A DNA stretch of 64,000 bases. Origin: Oreocharis arfaki. Its lineage: Eukaryota > Chordata > Aves > Passeriformes > Paramythiidae. Location of the stretch: positions 310,001-374,000 of the forward strand of contig VZRR01002303.1 of NCBI GenBank assembly GCA_013398015.1, read 5' to 3'. Shown piece after piece: positions 11,301 to 23,632 of the stretch. The notes beneath the pieces were generated by a model. That model was not told the origin of the DNA and did not search any database. It worked only from the letters and a program-made list of their open reading frames with translations. Made by a program: the position numbers and the translations under genes. Each line of letters begins with the position of its first letter. Within the stretch, counting starts at the first letter, position 1.

Positions 11301-13269
11301 AAAAACCATTGTGGAGGACATTTTAATTTACAATTCTTTTTTTCATATGTGCTTAAAAAGATCTGTTACTTCTAACTACACAGGGATTTTGCTTTATAGT
11401 TTTGCGAGGTTCCTCTAATATACGTTTGTCTCTTGCAAGCACCCTCAGGCAAGATGACATTTATTAAACATGATGGGTTTGAAGAGATATTTATAAGTTT
11501 TTATTTTCTTGGAGAAAAAGGCAAAGGGTTTCAAAGGAGGTTTACCCTTTTGTATGCTGAAATACAGGCAATACGTTACCTTTTAACCCCATGGGTACAG
11601 TCAACTTCTTCAGAGCAGTGCAGAGAGAGGAAAAGGTTTTAAATTGTCAGGTTAAGGCGTACGGCATGTATTTGAACCATGTGTTTGAGGCAATTTTGCA
11701 GTATTTCCTGCTCGTCTTACGACTGTACACGTGAGGTTGTCTGTCCAGAAGCTAATCCTGTATACTGGCCGTTTTCATTATATTATTGAAACAGAAATAA
11801 GGTATTATTTTTCACATAGTTGTTATTTCTGTAGAAATAAACAGCACCTGCAGCATGCACTGCTTTCATGCTAACAATGACCGACACATAGGGCCAGCTA
11901 GACCTGGCACATCAACATCAATGTCAAGTAATTCTGTTCAAACTGATGCTGTTGCTCAGGGAAAGCTTTGCTGGAATTTCACTAGGTTTACACAGAAGAC
12001 ATCAGGAGTGGATCTGGCACATGTTGAGTAACATTTGCATTAAAAAAAAAAAAAAAGCAAACAAAACCAATTTCTCTTTCAAACCAGGCTTTACTTACTA
12101 AGGAAAATGAGAAAATAACAGGTCTGTTATCACAATCATCTCTCTTCAGATGGAATGTGTGAAAATGTTATTATAATTGCATTCTACTGCCACTACCTTT
12201 ACCTGAAATTACAAAAATAAATGGAAAATGGAACTAAAATACAGCCTTTATACTGCAATCAGCTGTTTATTTTCAACCCCATTTTGTTGCATTAAAAATA
12301 ATGCTTGCATTGCTATGAATCTGAGAGTTCCTATGGTTAGTATAAGTTCCACATTTAGTTTGGTGTATGTCAGCTTGTTTGCCACCATGACCATGATCTG
12401 GTTTCAAAGTGAATAGATTCATTTGGATCAACAGACCCTCCAGGGGTAAAAGCTTAAACGTATTCAACCTTCGCAAGAGCTGAAAACATCAATACCTTCA
12501 TAAAGCCACTTTGATTTTTATTGACTAAAGTTGCGATGCTAATTCACATACATCATTGTATACTTCACTGAGCTTTTAACATGGTACTTGATTTATAGGA
12601 AGAGTGATTCAATTTCTACAAAGAAATGGTAGGGTAAGATGTCCCTCAGATTCTTTCTTTACCTCAGAAATGGAGGAAGTCAAAGGAAGACTACTATTGC
12701 AACACAAAAATTGCTCAACAAATGCTCATGTGCACTATGTATTTTACTTGCTTGGTAACAGCTAATAGCAATGTAGATGTGTCAGATAAGGGACAATCAA
12801 TTACCTAAGCGTGTTGCTAATGTGACTGCAGCAAAACCGTTGGATTATTTCTCATTGGAAAGTGTCTCTGAAGTGCATTTCTCCTGCTGTACTCTGTATA
12901 TGTTACAGGGAGGAAACATGTTTTTAATACTCTTTTCATTTTTTAATATTGTTTTTTCATTAAGAAAGTATAGTCATTGATCCCCTACAGGAAACCTTTA
13001 AAGCACATTGGTAAACCCACATAAATAGCACAACTACCCCCCCCCCCACCAAAAAAATTGGAGTGCTTACATTTGGTATGAATTTGCAATGTTTGTTTGA
13101 TGTTACACCAAACACAGGCTTAAAAATGTCTTCTGAAGATCATTAACTTTAAGCAGTTACAAACTGATAGAAATAAACAAAAGTTTAGTCCAATGAACTG
13201 AAAGGAAGATCTCAATTACTTTGTATGCATTATTATTTGTATTTTTCATAATGAGAACAATCAGCATCA
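11301..13269. other. Non-coding stretch
   Basis: No gene recognised. Simple runs are A14 at about 12042-12055 and C11 at 13037-13047. The 11880-11960 part (aacatcaatgtcaagtaatt) has an element-like texture but is weaker than its neighbours. Confidence 0.5.
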
Positions 13270-13440
13270 GAATGATCACCTCAGGGAAACGGTGAATTCC
13301 CCAGTGCTGGACACTTTGAAAGATTCAGCTGGGCAGGATTCTTGTCTAGAGCAAGTTTTTGCTAAGTTAGGTTGAAGCAGATGGTCCTTTAGGTCCCCTT
13401 CCCACCTGGTATTCTATGATTCTGTAATTTTATGATCTTA
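13270..13440 (+). mobile_element. CR1 LINE 3'-end fragment, plus orientation
   Basis: It ends in the CR1 terminal repeat (attctatgattctgtaattt at 13411-13430, then tatgat). Before that come the typical CR1 3' segments: 'gatggtcctttaggtcccct' and 'ttcccacct', equivalent to GATGATCTTTGAGGTCCCTTCCAACCT. The upstream part, 'aattccccagtgctggacac', corresponds to the CR1 'cccatccctggaggtgttca' region. It is 5'-truncated with no coding domain left. The octamer end is the clearest avian marker in the window. Confidence 0.9.
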
Positions 13441-13969
13441 CATCTTAGTGAAGTTTTCCTGAACTATACTCTTTCAAATTTTTTTCTAGTTTGAAGCCAG
13501 ATCCAATAAATGCATATATACACTGTCTCACAGAAGCAGCTCTGTTGAATGGAGCACAATCAAAACCACACAGTTTTATTCCCAGGAGTTTGAAAAATCT
13601 TGCTTGGACTAATCACTTGGGCCTCAGTGAGGGTAGGAATTTTCTCCTCACCATTGCCATTGGTAGCATGCTACCTTGGTGCAACCCTTAGCATAAAAAT
13701 AGCTCAAATACTGCAAAGTTACCCTGCGCTTCTAGGGGATCTGAGGACATGCCTTGGGAATAGCACATTTCTCATCAGTGAATTTCCTATCCATCACTTT
13801 CAAAGGAGAAAGAGCATTATATTGAACCCATAAGGCAATACATATATAAGCTGTATAACTTTTGCAGGGGACAGCTGAGCTTATTTAGGAGCTGAAATTG
13901 AAGGCTTGGGTCTTAGTGATGGTACTGACACTAAAGCAAAGCAAGAAAATGAAGAGCTGTAGAGCAGTT
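13441..13969. other. Non-coding stretch
   Basis: Short overlapping frames (66 and 77 aa at 13491-13833) are not recognisable. No repeat family seen. Confidence 0.5.
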
Positions 13970-14400
13970 ACTTTGTCAGGATGGTATTTGTTGGATTAAG
14001 CTGTTCATAAACACAACGTTTTTGCAGCTACAAGAGAAGTCGCTTTTACAGGGAGATAAACTTAGAAAGCTTAGGCATACTATGGGGCCCATCAGCATCT
14101 CACAGTTAATTAAAGGAGTGAGTGGAAAGCATCAAGGCTCGCCCCCCTCTGCATGAATAATTCACCGCCTGTATCCTTTATTAAAGCCATTTACTTCACC
14201 ACAATGATTTCCAGCCTGCGATGCACTGGTCTCAGAAATGAGAGATAAATTGCAACAAGGCCTGCAGCTATATTAATAAATTGAAATGAACACTTATTTG
14301 CTCATCTAATTAGAACTGTAGTTTTTTCCAAATGGTGTAGTAATGCATTACCTTGGCAGCCAATACCTGCTGCAAGAAATAATTAACAGAAACACTTTCT
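13970..14400. promoter_or_regulatory. Candidate conserved non-coding element (TAATTA-rich)
   Basis: Dense homeodomain-type cores: cagttaattaaagg near 14103, gaataattcacc near 14155, ctatattaataaattg near 14270, catctaattagaac near 14305, gtaatgcattac near 14340 and aataattaacag near 14377. They are mixed with moderately GC-rich unique sequence and lack simple-repeat character. This is typical of enhancer elements in developmental gene deserts. The claim is inference, and alignment to other amniotes would test it. Confidence 0.45.
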
Positions 14401-14815
14401 TAGGAAATTCTCTTTCTCTGAAGGCAAAAAGTTTTCTTCCCGATTTTTTTTCTTTCAGCTATTTGTATTTAACTATTTTGCAGTAGAGATCTGTTGTGGA
14501 TTTTGCACTGCTAAAGAGTAAGAAATTTTTGTGTTTGAAGTGCCTGTAAGTATTCATAAACTTGCAAGTATGAATGCATAAAACTACTGTCACCAACTCT
14601 CTTTTAAAGGTGTCATCGCATGATATACACTTTGAACAGTACTTGAAGAATGTGATAATTTTTTCAAAGCTTTAGTTAATGTCACAACCAAATAAAGTAC
14701 TTCATAACTAATAATTTGCTGATTTTCCAGCGGTATTTGCCTTATAAAGTCCATCTGTCAAACCTCTGTCTGCAAATCTCATCTAGAAGCCACTAATTTT
14801 GCCCCTTTTTACTTT
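14401..14815. other. Non-coding stretch up to the LTR insertion
   Basis: AT-rich, with nothing recognisable. Confidence 0.5.
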
Positions 14816-15340
14816 CAAATTGTCCTGGGTTGCAGTGTATTCCATTACCATCTTCATGAGCTGTTGAAACCAGGTGGGGCAGGGCTCCTTGCCTCGTGCC
14901 TCCGGACTATCTCCTGTTAAGGGGCCCATCAGTGCCTTGCCTTGTGACTCACCATCCCATCATGAGATGCTCTGCCCAGGAGGAGGAACTCAGTGTTCCC
15001 ACCTGTATATACTGGGAGGTTTGGAACACCAGGGACAGCTTTTCCCGCTGGATTCCCAGAGGACAACAGCTACATAGCCACCACTGGACCTTCAGAGGAA
15101 GACCAGACCCTTCTACAGGATCACCACTTAAAACAGAACCACATCTATCACTTCAGGAGGACTGCAGCCACCGTTTTATCAGACTGCTACCACCACCCTG
15201 ACCAACAGGGTGTCAGGTTGTATCCTGACTCTGTCAGTTTAAACCAGTGTTTTCTGCTTTTATTATTTTAAATTTTCCCATTAAATTACAATTCTGACTT
15301 GTGATCTCCCACAGGTTTGTTCTCAAACTAGTACACAAAT
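14816..15340 (+). mobile_element. Solo endogenous-retrovirus LTR with 5-bp target duplication
   Basis: The LTR runs from TG at 14821 (tgtcctgggttgcagtg) to CA at 15335 and is flanked by identical caaat at 14816-14820 and 15336-15340. It has a TATATA motif at 15006-15011 and an ATTAAA polyadenylation signal at 15280-15285, preceded by the tttattattttaaattttcc stretch familiar in avian LTRs. Length is about 515 bp. No internal gag, pol or env sequence or second LTR is nearby, so it is a solo LTR left by recombination. A 5-bp duplication fits ERV-L or some class I elements. Three + frames stay open across 14874-15271, but these are LTR sequence and not genes. Family naming needs a Repbase/Dfam search. 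Confidence 0.8.
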
Positions 15341-16129
15341 ATATTTGCTTACATTACCAGTTAGAAAAATGCATTGTCAATTTTTTACATCAGTGTGGAT
15401 TTGGCTGTGAAAAAAGCAGAGCTACAATATCTCCTTCTCTGAAGGTGCAGTTTGAATTATCAAAATCATAATATTTCCGCTCTTCAGCCACTCAGAGAGT
15501 AGATGTCCAGGTATTTGCATTAGGTTTGCAGATATATGCTTGTCAGTCCCATTTTTTTTATCACTGGTGCCAACCTGCAAATTTAGTCCTCTCATGTTCT
15601 CCTTCCCAGAGCAGTAGGCCAACAAGAACTTTCCTGAGCTTGTCTGGAAAATGACATTTGAACCAAAGGGTGTGTCAGTGTGTGCATGTGGATATCGACA
15701 GAGATTTCCCTATAGGTTTCCGTGGATACCTCAGCAGATAAAAAAGAGTGACGTATATGTGGGAATAGATCAAACGACATGAAGCCCAACTATTACTCAG
15801 ACAGGTATCACCACAAGGAAAGATGCCCCAGAGCGGCACTTCCCTCAGCACATTTTCAGCTATGCTTGGCGGTGGTGCATAACTACCATAGGTCAACACT
15901 GGGAATGGCTTAGATTATAGAGAAGGGAGAAAAGGGAGATTGCTGATCAAAGGAATGACCTTTTCAAACAGAATACCTTTATTTTCCTCCTTATTTTTTT
16001 AAAATAACATTGAATTTTTCAGCTACATCTGACCACTAGAAATGCTACTTTAAGAAAAAAGCTGAAATTTTCTGCCGTAAATTTGATAGATTTTTTGAAT
16101 AACCATTTAATGGTTTTAGGGCAATAATT
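15341..16129. other. Non-coding stretch
   Basis: No recognised repeat or gene. The minus frames at 15422-15899 (65-74 aa) look accidental. Confidence 0.5.
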
Positions 16130-16630
16130 AATCCATGGATATGGAATTAGACAGCATGGCTGAGTTTGAGCTTGCAATTGTTTTTATTTGGGGATTCAGG
16201 CACATAAAGAGATTTGAATGTGCAGTCTCCTTCCTCCTGGCACGCATTCATCCAGCATGGGAATGCAAAGCTTGTGTGTTTAAAGAAGCATGTCAAAACT
16301 GCTTTGTAAAGAAGGGGGTTAAAAGCCCCAGTCCAAGTGACAGGCCTAAGTTTAGTGTGCTAATCATATTCATTCTTCTTGTAACCAAAGGAGCTCCACT
16401 GTAGAACTTAAATGAAATGAATGGTGTTTCAGACACGCGGTTAGTGATTTTATATGGTCAGTGTCATTTTTCTTCTTCTGGGAATTCAATTTGTTCCTAT
16501 TATGCCAAGGTCACAGATTGGGAAATCTCAGACAACATTAGTTCTCTGCCTTTGATGCAAAGGGTCAGTGGATTAGTACAAAGGAGCATTAATCCAGTGT
16601 GCTGGATCACCAAATTATATTTAAGTCATT
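16130..16630. promoter_or_regulatory. Candidate conserved non-coding element
   Basis: Unique, motif-rich DNA: ttgtttttatttgggg near 16178 (forkhead-like), gtgctaatcatattcatt near 16358, tttgatgcaaagggtcagtg near 16552 (Sox/TCF- and nuclear-receptor-like cores), gattagtac near 16573 and gcattaatcc near 16586. An 89-aa + frame (16135-16404) overlaps it but matches no protein I know and has no splice context. Confidence 0.35.
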
Positions 16631-16829
16631 TTTAATGAATGACTAGGAGTTCCTATTAGTTTTCTTGAAGAAAATAGAAGCAAGCCTACAAACAACTGCT
16701 TCATAAATGAATATTCAAGGAAAAGTATTACTTCAATGTCAGCTCTAATTGCTAGTTTTACCTTATTAGTAGAAGCTTTCTGCAGCTGAATTTGACATAC
16801 GTTTGTTTGCACACTGTTATTAGTCAAGA

Positions 16830-17340
16830 CTCAGTGAAATCGTGTAATTAACACCTCCACATTATCTCATGCAGTGAAAGCAAAGAGTAAAACAGATGAC
16901 TCACTTTGTTTCAGCTTTGCTCTTGTTTTCTGATACAGAAGTACTTAAGAAGTGTGAGCTCATCAGAATGCCATATGGAGTCAACAGAAAGCATAAAAAG
17001 TTTTTCAGGACGGAGTTCATCAAAGCCCATTAAGAGCTGAGCAGTAAGGCCTCACCGAGTCACCGTGCTGCAGCCCACCGGTGGGGTAAGAATTTCCTAA
17101 TCTGCGTGTGCTGATGTCAGCCTTTGCATCTGACTCTGCTCATGTCAGTCAAAAGACATCGTGTCTGCTTGTGTAATTAATTCCCTGCTCAACACAGGGA
17201 AATGATGTACCCATACAGTCATTCTCTCCTGTGCATGACAGTGCCCACATTAAGGGAACTGTACATTTTAAGACATCGATTGCACAGCATGCGCATGTTG
17301 TGAAGCCATGTTATGGGCATCAGCATCAACTATGATGTGG
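16830..17340. promoter_or_regulatory. Candidate conserved non-coding element with repeated GTGTAATTAA
   Basis: The decamer GTGTAATTAA occurs at 16842-16851 and again at 17171-17180. AP-1-like gatgactcact lies near 16895, and gctgatgtcagcc (a MAF-like near-palindrome) near 17110. GC content is mixed, including ccgagtcaccgtgctgcag near 17056. There is no repeat family and no long frame. It resembles a developmental enhancer. Confidence 0.4.
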
Positions 17341-17929
17341 AAAATGCCTAAGTTTTACGTAAGAATTTTCCATGCTTATCATTCGTGTATTATTTGAGGT
17401 TAGAACACTTTACCATTTTCAGGTGTAAGCGCCTAATATTCCTAAATACTGTTCCAGAAACAGCCATAGGATGAATTCACCAAATTGCAGGAACTTGCAC
17501 TTTAAATGAAGACATGATTTTCTAAGCATCTTGTCTCAGGAAAACCATCTTTTTAGGTGACATTTAACTCATGTAATTTGTCAGCTGAAATTTGATGCTA
17601 TGGATAAAGAACCACCCCTTTTTTTCTTCCTTTGTTTTGCAACATTGTAATCAATGTTGGAAAACAAAAAGTGCAACCCCAAAATGGGAAAAAGCCCCAC
17701 AATCCAAGATGGCTACAAGAATATTTTATTTCAACCTCTCAGTGCAGCCATTCAGTTAACAAGTATTCCCAAAGCAATATGAAATCCAGTCATTAAATTA
17801 TTATTGAGAGCTCAGCTGACTTAAATACTCAGATAATAGCAACCTTGTTTACTGGATGGAAGCTGGCCAAGAACATTTGAAGAATTAACATGCAAGTGAA
17901 ATTTCCCACAGTTATGAAATAGCCATTAG
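17341..17929. other. Non-coding stretch between element-like regions
   Basis: AT-rich, with no recognised feature. Confidence 0.45.
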
Positions 17930-18200
17930 AAAAGGAAATAACTGAGGGCAATTGAATCCCTCAGAGCTGCTGTCTTCAGTTGTAAGTATTTGCAGCGCTG
18001 ATAATAGAGCCCCACAATTTGCTGCCGTTTGCGTCATTACCACCTCTATTGATTTAACCACCCCACGTGCTCCTGCTTTATTATTTTGCTACTCAAGAGT
18101 AACTATCTTAAGTGACTGGGTCACAAATGTTATCACATTACTGTGATTTGGAGAATTATTAAAGATGGGTCACTTCATTACTGAGATCCCAGAGGTGCTA
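17930..18200. promoter_or_regulatory. Candidate conserved non-coding element
   Basis: It contains tgcgtcattacc near 18030 (CRE/homeodomain-like), ccacgtgctcc near 18063 (E-box CACGTG), aagtgactgggtcac near 18111 and tgggtcacttcatt near 18165 (nuclear-receptor half-site-like GGTCAC, twice), on a unique background. The 64-aa frame at 17952-18146 is not recognisable. Confidence 0.35.
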
Positions 18201-18571
18201 TATGTAGCAGAGCTGCATTAGTTAAGTTCAGTGGAAGCTGGCAGGGGCTCGTGCATGGCTGGGGCTATCTGTCCTTTAGCTCAAGACTAACAAGGCTGCT
18301 GCCGATGCACTCTTAGGTACATACCGCTGTGCGTGTTCAGCCAAGCTAAGATGGGTTTGTGAGAAACGTCTGTGGGCCACCGCAGGTTCTTCAGTGTTGT
18401 TTGCAATAGGTCATAGCACAGTGCAGCTTGTCCTGAAATAGCATCCTGCCATGGTTTGTGACCTTCAAACAGGATTTCTAATAATAGCGCTGCTTCTCAC
18501 TCTGGACACTGTCTCAATGACTACAGACATCTAGAATGAAGCTATACACTAATCTAATCAAAACATTTCTA

Positions 18572-18603
18572 GAGAGTATATCCCAGTAATCTGGGACACT
18601 CTC
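18572..18603. repeat. Imperfect inverted repeat
   Basis: GAGAGT-ATA-TCCCAG, TAAT, CTGGGA-C-ACTCTC. Two 6-bp stems are separated by a 3/1 internal bulge. It is too short and bulged to call a known RNA. Confidence 0.6.
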
Positions 18604-21034
18604 GTATTCCAGAAATACTCCTGAGAGAAATGTTGCTGAAGTGGTCTCAGAGTAAGTACTTTCTCTTGTTTGATTTTTCCGAGACTGAAAAGAACTGAGT
18701 ACAAATCCCAGCCAAAGGAATTACTCACACAGGCGTTTTGCTCTCTCTCTTAGACTTGATGTACTAATAGGCTCCAGAAAATCTGCAGTAAGAGAAAAAC
18801 AACGAGTACAGCTGCCTCAGCAGAAGACAAAAGGATGGACAAACTTGTTTACACATGATGGAGACTGTCTTGGCTTGATTAGGAAATACCACCAGAGTAA
18901 TCTACAATTTAGTTTTATATTCTCTATGTTTGTACTGGCTGATACACCAGTTTCCTGCTACTCCATACAGAAACAAAGATTAGCCTTTCAGGTGGAGCAA
19001 GTCTTTGTATCACAGGTAAGACAGATGGAGGGTAAGTTAGTCCTCTCATCACCACGAAGGTGTACAACCAGCTGTTACAGTCACAGTGGATCCCTGGCCT
19101 ACCCCAATCATGAGGACCCCTTATGCTCTTCATGTGTTCCACCAGCTCTCAGGACACCTGTGGAAAGGGCTAAGGCTGTAGGGCATATGCACTGTCTGAG
19201 GAACCATGCCAGTTAAAAGCCGTATTATACCTTTTTATTTACAATATCATGCTGTGTCTGGAATGGAAGCACTTTCATATTTGGTGCTATTATTAACATG
19301 CAAGCTGTTATGGACTATATACTAAGAAGCTTGTTTGACATTTCAAACACCTGAATATTAATACTGGTAATATTGGTTGTTACAAATATCTTACACCGAT
19401 TTGGTTGGTTAACCTGCAGAAGAAGATGAATGGTTTAAAACCCGGTAGTTTAGTATGGTAACAAATGTTTTTCAGAGAGGTTTTTTGCTACCATAAACTT
19501 TAATCAATGGTTCATAAGCAGCAGCCTCTGGTTTCAAGTTCTGACTAATGACAAATTAACTATTTCTTAGTATTTAATGAAGACTTTTCACCAATCTGCA
19601 TACAGAACATGATTTCCTCTGTTGGTAATTAACATTGTCCTCTGGGTGATAAGTCCATATATCCATACCAAAATCCTTACTGTAAGAGATGAAAAGTAGC
19701 AAATTTAATACCATTTCACTAGAGACTTATGGTTTTTTTCTTTTAAACTGGCTACTTACAGCAGCCAAAACAAGTTTTAAAGAATAGAAAGTCTGGCTAT
19801 TTAATGGCCTATTGTTTGCTGAGTTGTATCAATTATACTGCTGAACTTCACTCCCTTCTACTTTTTCTTTTTTTAATACACTCAGATCTCGAAAGCAAGA
19901 GTCTGGAAGTAGTTAATGATCTACAAAAGTGAAAAGGGTAGGAATGAAGGTGGGATTTGTTTGATTTTTTCTAAAAGCTAACTGGAGTTGGTTGGAAAAA
20001 AACCACCAGAGAACACTAATAAATATATGCCTTGTAATAGTAAAAGGAAAAAGGTACACCTAACCTTTTTAAATAGCCTAAGGGCAGAGGTTTGCTTTTC
20101 AATGAAAAGGTCATCTAGAATGAATTAAAGTCATTTTCCTGCTGTGGTCCAAGCATGTGGCTTCACTTTGAAGGCTAGAATGAAGTTGTTCTTACCCATG
20201 TATCTTGCAGACGCAGTTTTGTAAAGTGCATTGGAAAAAGCTGTCTAAATTAGTTTTCAGTCTGTCCAGGGAGACAAAAATTCTGATAATTAATATACTG
20301 CCTCCCAAGATGAATCTTCTAATCTGGTATTAAAGGTAAAATACTTTTACAAGTTAGTTATTTTGTGCTCTTTTAGTGACACTCTTCCGTCAATTAATAT
20401 CTCTTATATTTAGTATTTTTCATAATTTTTCTATGTTAAAGGCTTTAGTTGATATCTCTGCCTGAATGGAATCACCCCAGAAAATATAACAGCAGAAATT
20501 TTGTGCTACCAGCATGACAAGTAGAGACAGTGCGACAGCACATGTGAGAGAGAAGATTTCTAGACACCAGACTAAAATGTATTCAAATTACAGAATGCAC
20601 TGTTTACATTGTAAGGATTTGTTTTCAAAAATGTCATTTTTCCAAAGGTCCTACCTGAAAGACCATATCCACAAGGACATATACTCAGGAAACTAAATCA
20701 ACAAAACATAAAACAATAGTACTTTGCCTTTCACATGGTTTAAAGACATAATTAAAATTTCCCAAAGAGCTATCAGTGTCATCGAGGACAACGAGAAAAA
20801 AAGCCTAGAAGAAGAATCAACTCTCATCAAAATTTCTCAAGGGATCTTTACAAAGCATTCCAACAGCCTTTATTCTTCATCCTCTTTTACCTGCTGTGGC
20901 ATCAACTGGAATGGTTACCAACAGTTTGTTTTGCACCCGTCAAAATTTTCATAAGGAAAATGACTGTGTTTTTCTTTCTCAAGCAGCATCAAAGGAATGC
21001 CAGAAGCACACACCCATGGCTGAGACAACATGGG

Positions 21035-21052
21035 TTCTTGAGTGCTCAAGAA
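21035..21052. repeat. 8-bp inverted repeat TTCTTGAG/CTCAAGAA
   Basis: The arms are separated by two bases (TG). Each arm carries a CAAG/CTTG core like NK2-class sites, so it may be a palindromic binding site, but such sequences are common. Confidence 0.6.
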
Positions 21053-23592
21053 AGTAATGCCCATGGCTGAGCTCAAGGCTCGAAGTGTAAGGATGGGAGA
21101 ACATCAATTCCCCCCTCTCCTAAAATCTCTTATGACAGATACTCTCACCTACAAATCATGGGTTTCAGGTGTGCAAGGGAAGATCACTGATGGAGAGGTG
21201 AGAACTCGCTGACTGAGCATGGCACCTGTATCCGCTGTGATTTTGGTGGAACACATGATGTTAAGATTGTAATGATAAAAGCAGCTTTGGGCCTAGACTT
21301 CTTCATATCTGTGGAATATGAGAAGTGTGACAAGTATCAATCACAACAGCAGGTAATTGTCTATTTGGAAAACTGTTAACTGCCTCTCTCCAAAATTATT
21401 TCTCTTTCTCCCTTTATGCCTTTTCTCTGTCTTTTTTGGAAATTTGCCCTTTCATAAAATATATGTCTGTGTGTTTTCATTCCAAAGCATTCCTCTGTTG
21501 TGGTTAGGTTCCACAGGAGGGTTCCAGCTTGTAAAGGTTAACTGTGCAGAAATCAAGGCTTTGTGCATTTTCGCAAAGGTCACACTCATCAGTAGTTCTG
21601 GGAGGACTGCTGGGAAGGGCTATAGCAAGTACCCAGTGATTGAACCACAGCTCCAGGTTTCATTTCCTTTAAGAATACTGTTACAATCACTGGTTGTGTC
21701 ACTAAGAGATAAAGAGGCTGCTCAGTCACTTGAAATTCAATTTGTACATTACTCAAATCTGCTCCACCTCCTTCCTTCACGGTGCCTGGCAGCTGCTAGC
21801 TGGCACTCTGAATTTCAAATGCCTGAGCTGCAGGAAGCAGTTTAATAAACGGGATAGGTCTTGATTAATGTAACAAGCTGAAAATAGACAATGATGCAAC
21901 ACATATCTCAGCAAGAATCGCGGACTCGGATCAAATCTTTGTGTGCTGAGGAAGGCTGCTGTGGCAGAGAGTTCACCAAGAGATGAATATTTATGTTTTG
22001 ATAACACCTTGAAGGTTCAAAAACCACCAATATACAAGATTTAGACCTGTAATCCTGTTCAGTCTCTAAGCATCTACAGGTGACTGCACGGTCATGATGT
22101 TCAAGTCTAGATTAACTATTTGACATTGACTGAGTTCTAGCAAGGGCACTGTGCACTTCACCACAATGTTCTTGTTTTATCTGGAAGAGAGAAATGCTGT
22201 ATTTCTTTCAGTATTAGGAATGTAAGCAATAATTTTCTGTGCTGTGTACAAAACAATGACTTACATTTGTCAATATTCATTAGTAATTCACCATCCTACG
22301 AAAGGTTTACATGCTTTGACATGGTTTCAGACAAGCACTCAGTACGGAGTTTACACTCACCCAGTGCTGATCCATGGCTATAATGTTAGAAAACGTTTTC
22401 TTTCCCGGTTCTTGCTCTCTCAAGCCACAGACATTCAGAGCACTCAGAACTGGCATTGTGTTAAAATTCCTCTTCAAAAACTTGCAGAATCACAGTTTTA
22501 CACAGCAGTATTTCATCAAGGTACTAGGCAATGGTGCCTCATGAAAGGAAGGAGCTGAAGGTTAACATATATTTTACTGGAGAGGTCTAGATTGTGATGC
22601 TTTGACTCTGTTCATTTTTTTCGTGAGGCCTTTCAATGAGATACAGCAAGAGGTTGAACCTGGAGAGGCAGGTTGCTTCCAAAGGTGGTAGTGGTTGAAT
22701 GTCAGGTCTTTGGGTTTGAGCACCATTCCCTTTGTAATTCCTCACATATTCTATGTTATGATTAATCAGAGTACCTTGGATATATTTTTGGTTTTATTTT
22801 CTTAATTTGAAAATCTAATTATGCTCTCTTGGTTTGGTTTGGCTTGGTATTTTTTAATAATTCAAAACAGAGGGAAAAAAACCCAGAAAATTAAGTTATC
22901 CTGTTTAATTGTGATGTGACGCAATAGTGTTATAGGTAAAAAACAGAAGAGCAAAGCAATTCTGATGAACACACTTGGACTTGAACATCAGTTTCAGAGC
23001 TGTTAAGAGTGAAACAAAAAGGTGAGTTCTGGTCTTGCCAGAATTTCTACAGAAGTTGTTTGTTGGCTTGAGATAATTTTTTAAGGGTTTATTGAGAGAA
23101 AGTGAGGGGAGGGATAGATCTGTTTTCATCTCATTTGATGTATCTTTGTTGTCAGTGTAACGCACATTTCTCAGAGAAACAAACTCTGTTTCCCATGTGT
23201 GTGGGAGAAACATGCTTCATCTAGGAACCTGTGTGGGGAAAAAAAATGGAAATAAAAGCATGGCTGCGGCCTGTTTTTCAAAGTTCAGGTAGTAATTTCT
23301 TTCTGTTGGTGTATAAACAAGAACAGTAAACAGAAGAGAAAAAGAATTTATGAGAAGGAGGAAAGGCAGTAAGAGAAATGTAAATAAAAGACTAGGTGTC
23401 CTCAAAGAAAAGTGTCAAGAGATTCGATTTGGGGTTGTATTTCTGTGTGAGTTTGATCTTGGTAGTTGAAACACTGATCTGAAGGTTTATTTATTTATGT
23501 ATATATGTATCTATATTTAATTTTCAGTGAAATTTAAATAATGAAATTTTGTCAGGGAAAGGTAGTAGGTATCCGCATGCAAGTTGTGATTG

Positions 23593-23632
23593 TAGAAAAA
23601 AATAATGGATTTTAGAAAAAATTAATGGATTT
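23593..23632. repeat. Two-copy 20-bp tandem duplication
   Basis: tagaaaaaaataatggattt (23593-23612) is followed directly by tagaaaaaattaatggattt (23613-23632), one mismatch apart. It looks like a recent replication-slippage duplication. Confidence 0.85.

Larger units (their letters stand above)
18201..23592. other. Non-coding stretch, no gene seen
   Basis: About 5.4 kb. The longest frames (123 aa at 18845-19216 +, 162 aa at 21357-21845 +) match no family. A CAG|GTAAGA donor-like site at 19017/19018 lacks a convincing partner exon. Small structures are hairpins at 18572-18603 and 21035-21052. CCCATGGCTGAG is repeated at about 21013 and 21059. A GGTTT-rich run lies at about 22830-22850. Confidence 0.5.

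Noticed and set aside
14874..15271. Three overlapping + frames of 67-101 aa
   Set aside because: They lie wholly within the solo LTR and are not viral or host proteins I recognise.
19017..19023. CAG|GTAAGA splice donor
   Set aside because: Donor consensus is common by chance, and no acceptor with a plausible exon was seen upstream.
20514..20696. Possible C2H2 zinc finger (CLHC ... HIH) in a 60-aa frame
   Set aside because: Spacing between the cysteine and histidine pairs is wrong for C2H2 (17 residues instead of about 12), the final pair is HxH, and there are no neighbouring fingers or a linker.
21357..21845. 162-aa + frame
   Set aside because: Low-complexity hydrophobic start, no known family, and an overlapping minus frame. 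Consistent with chance.
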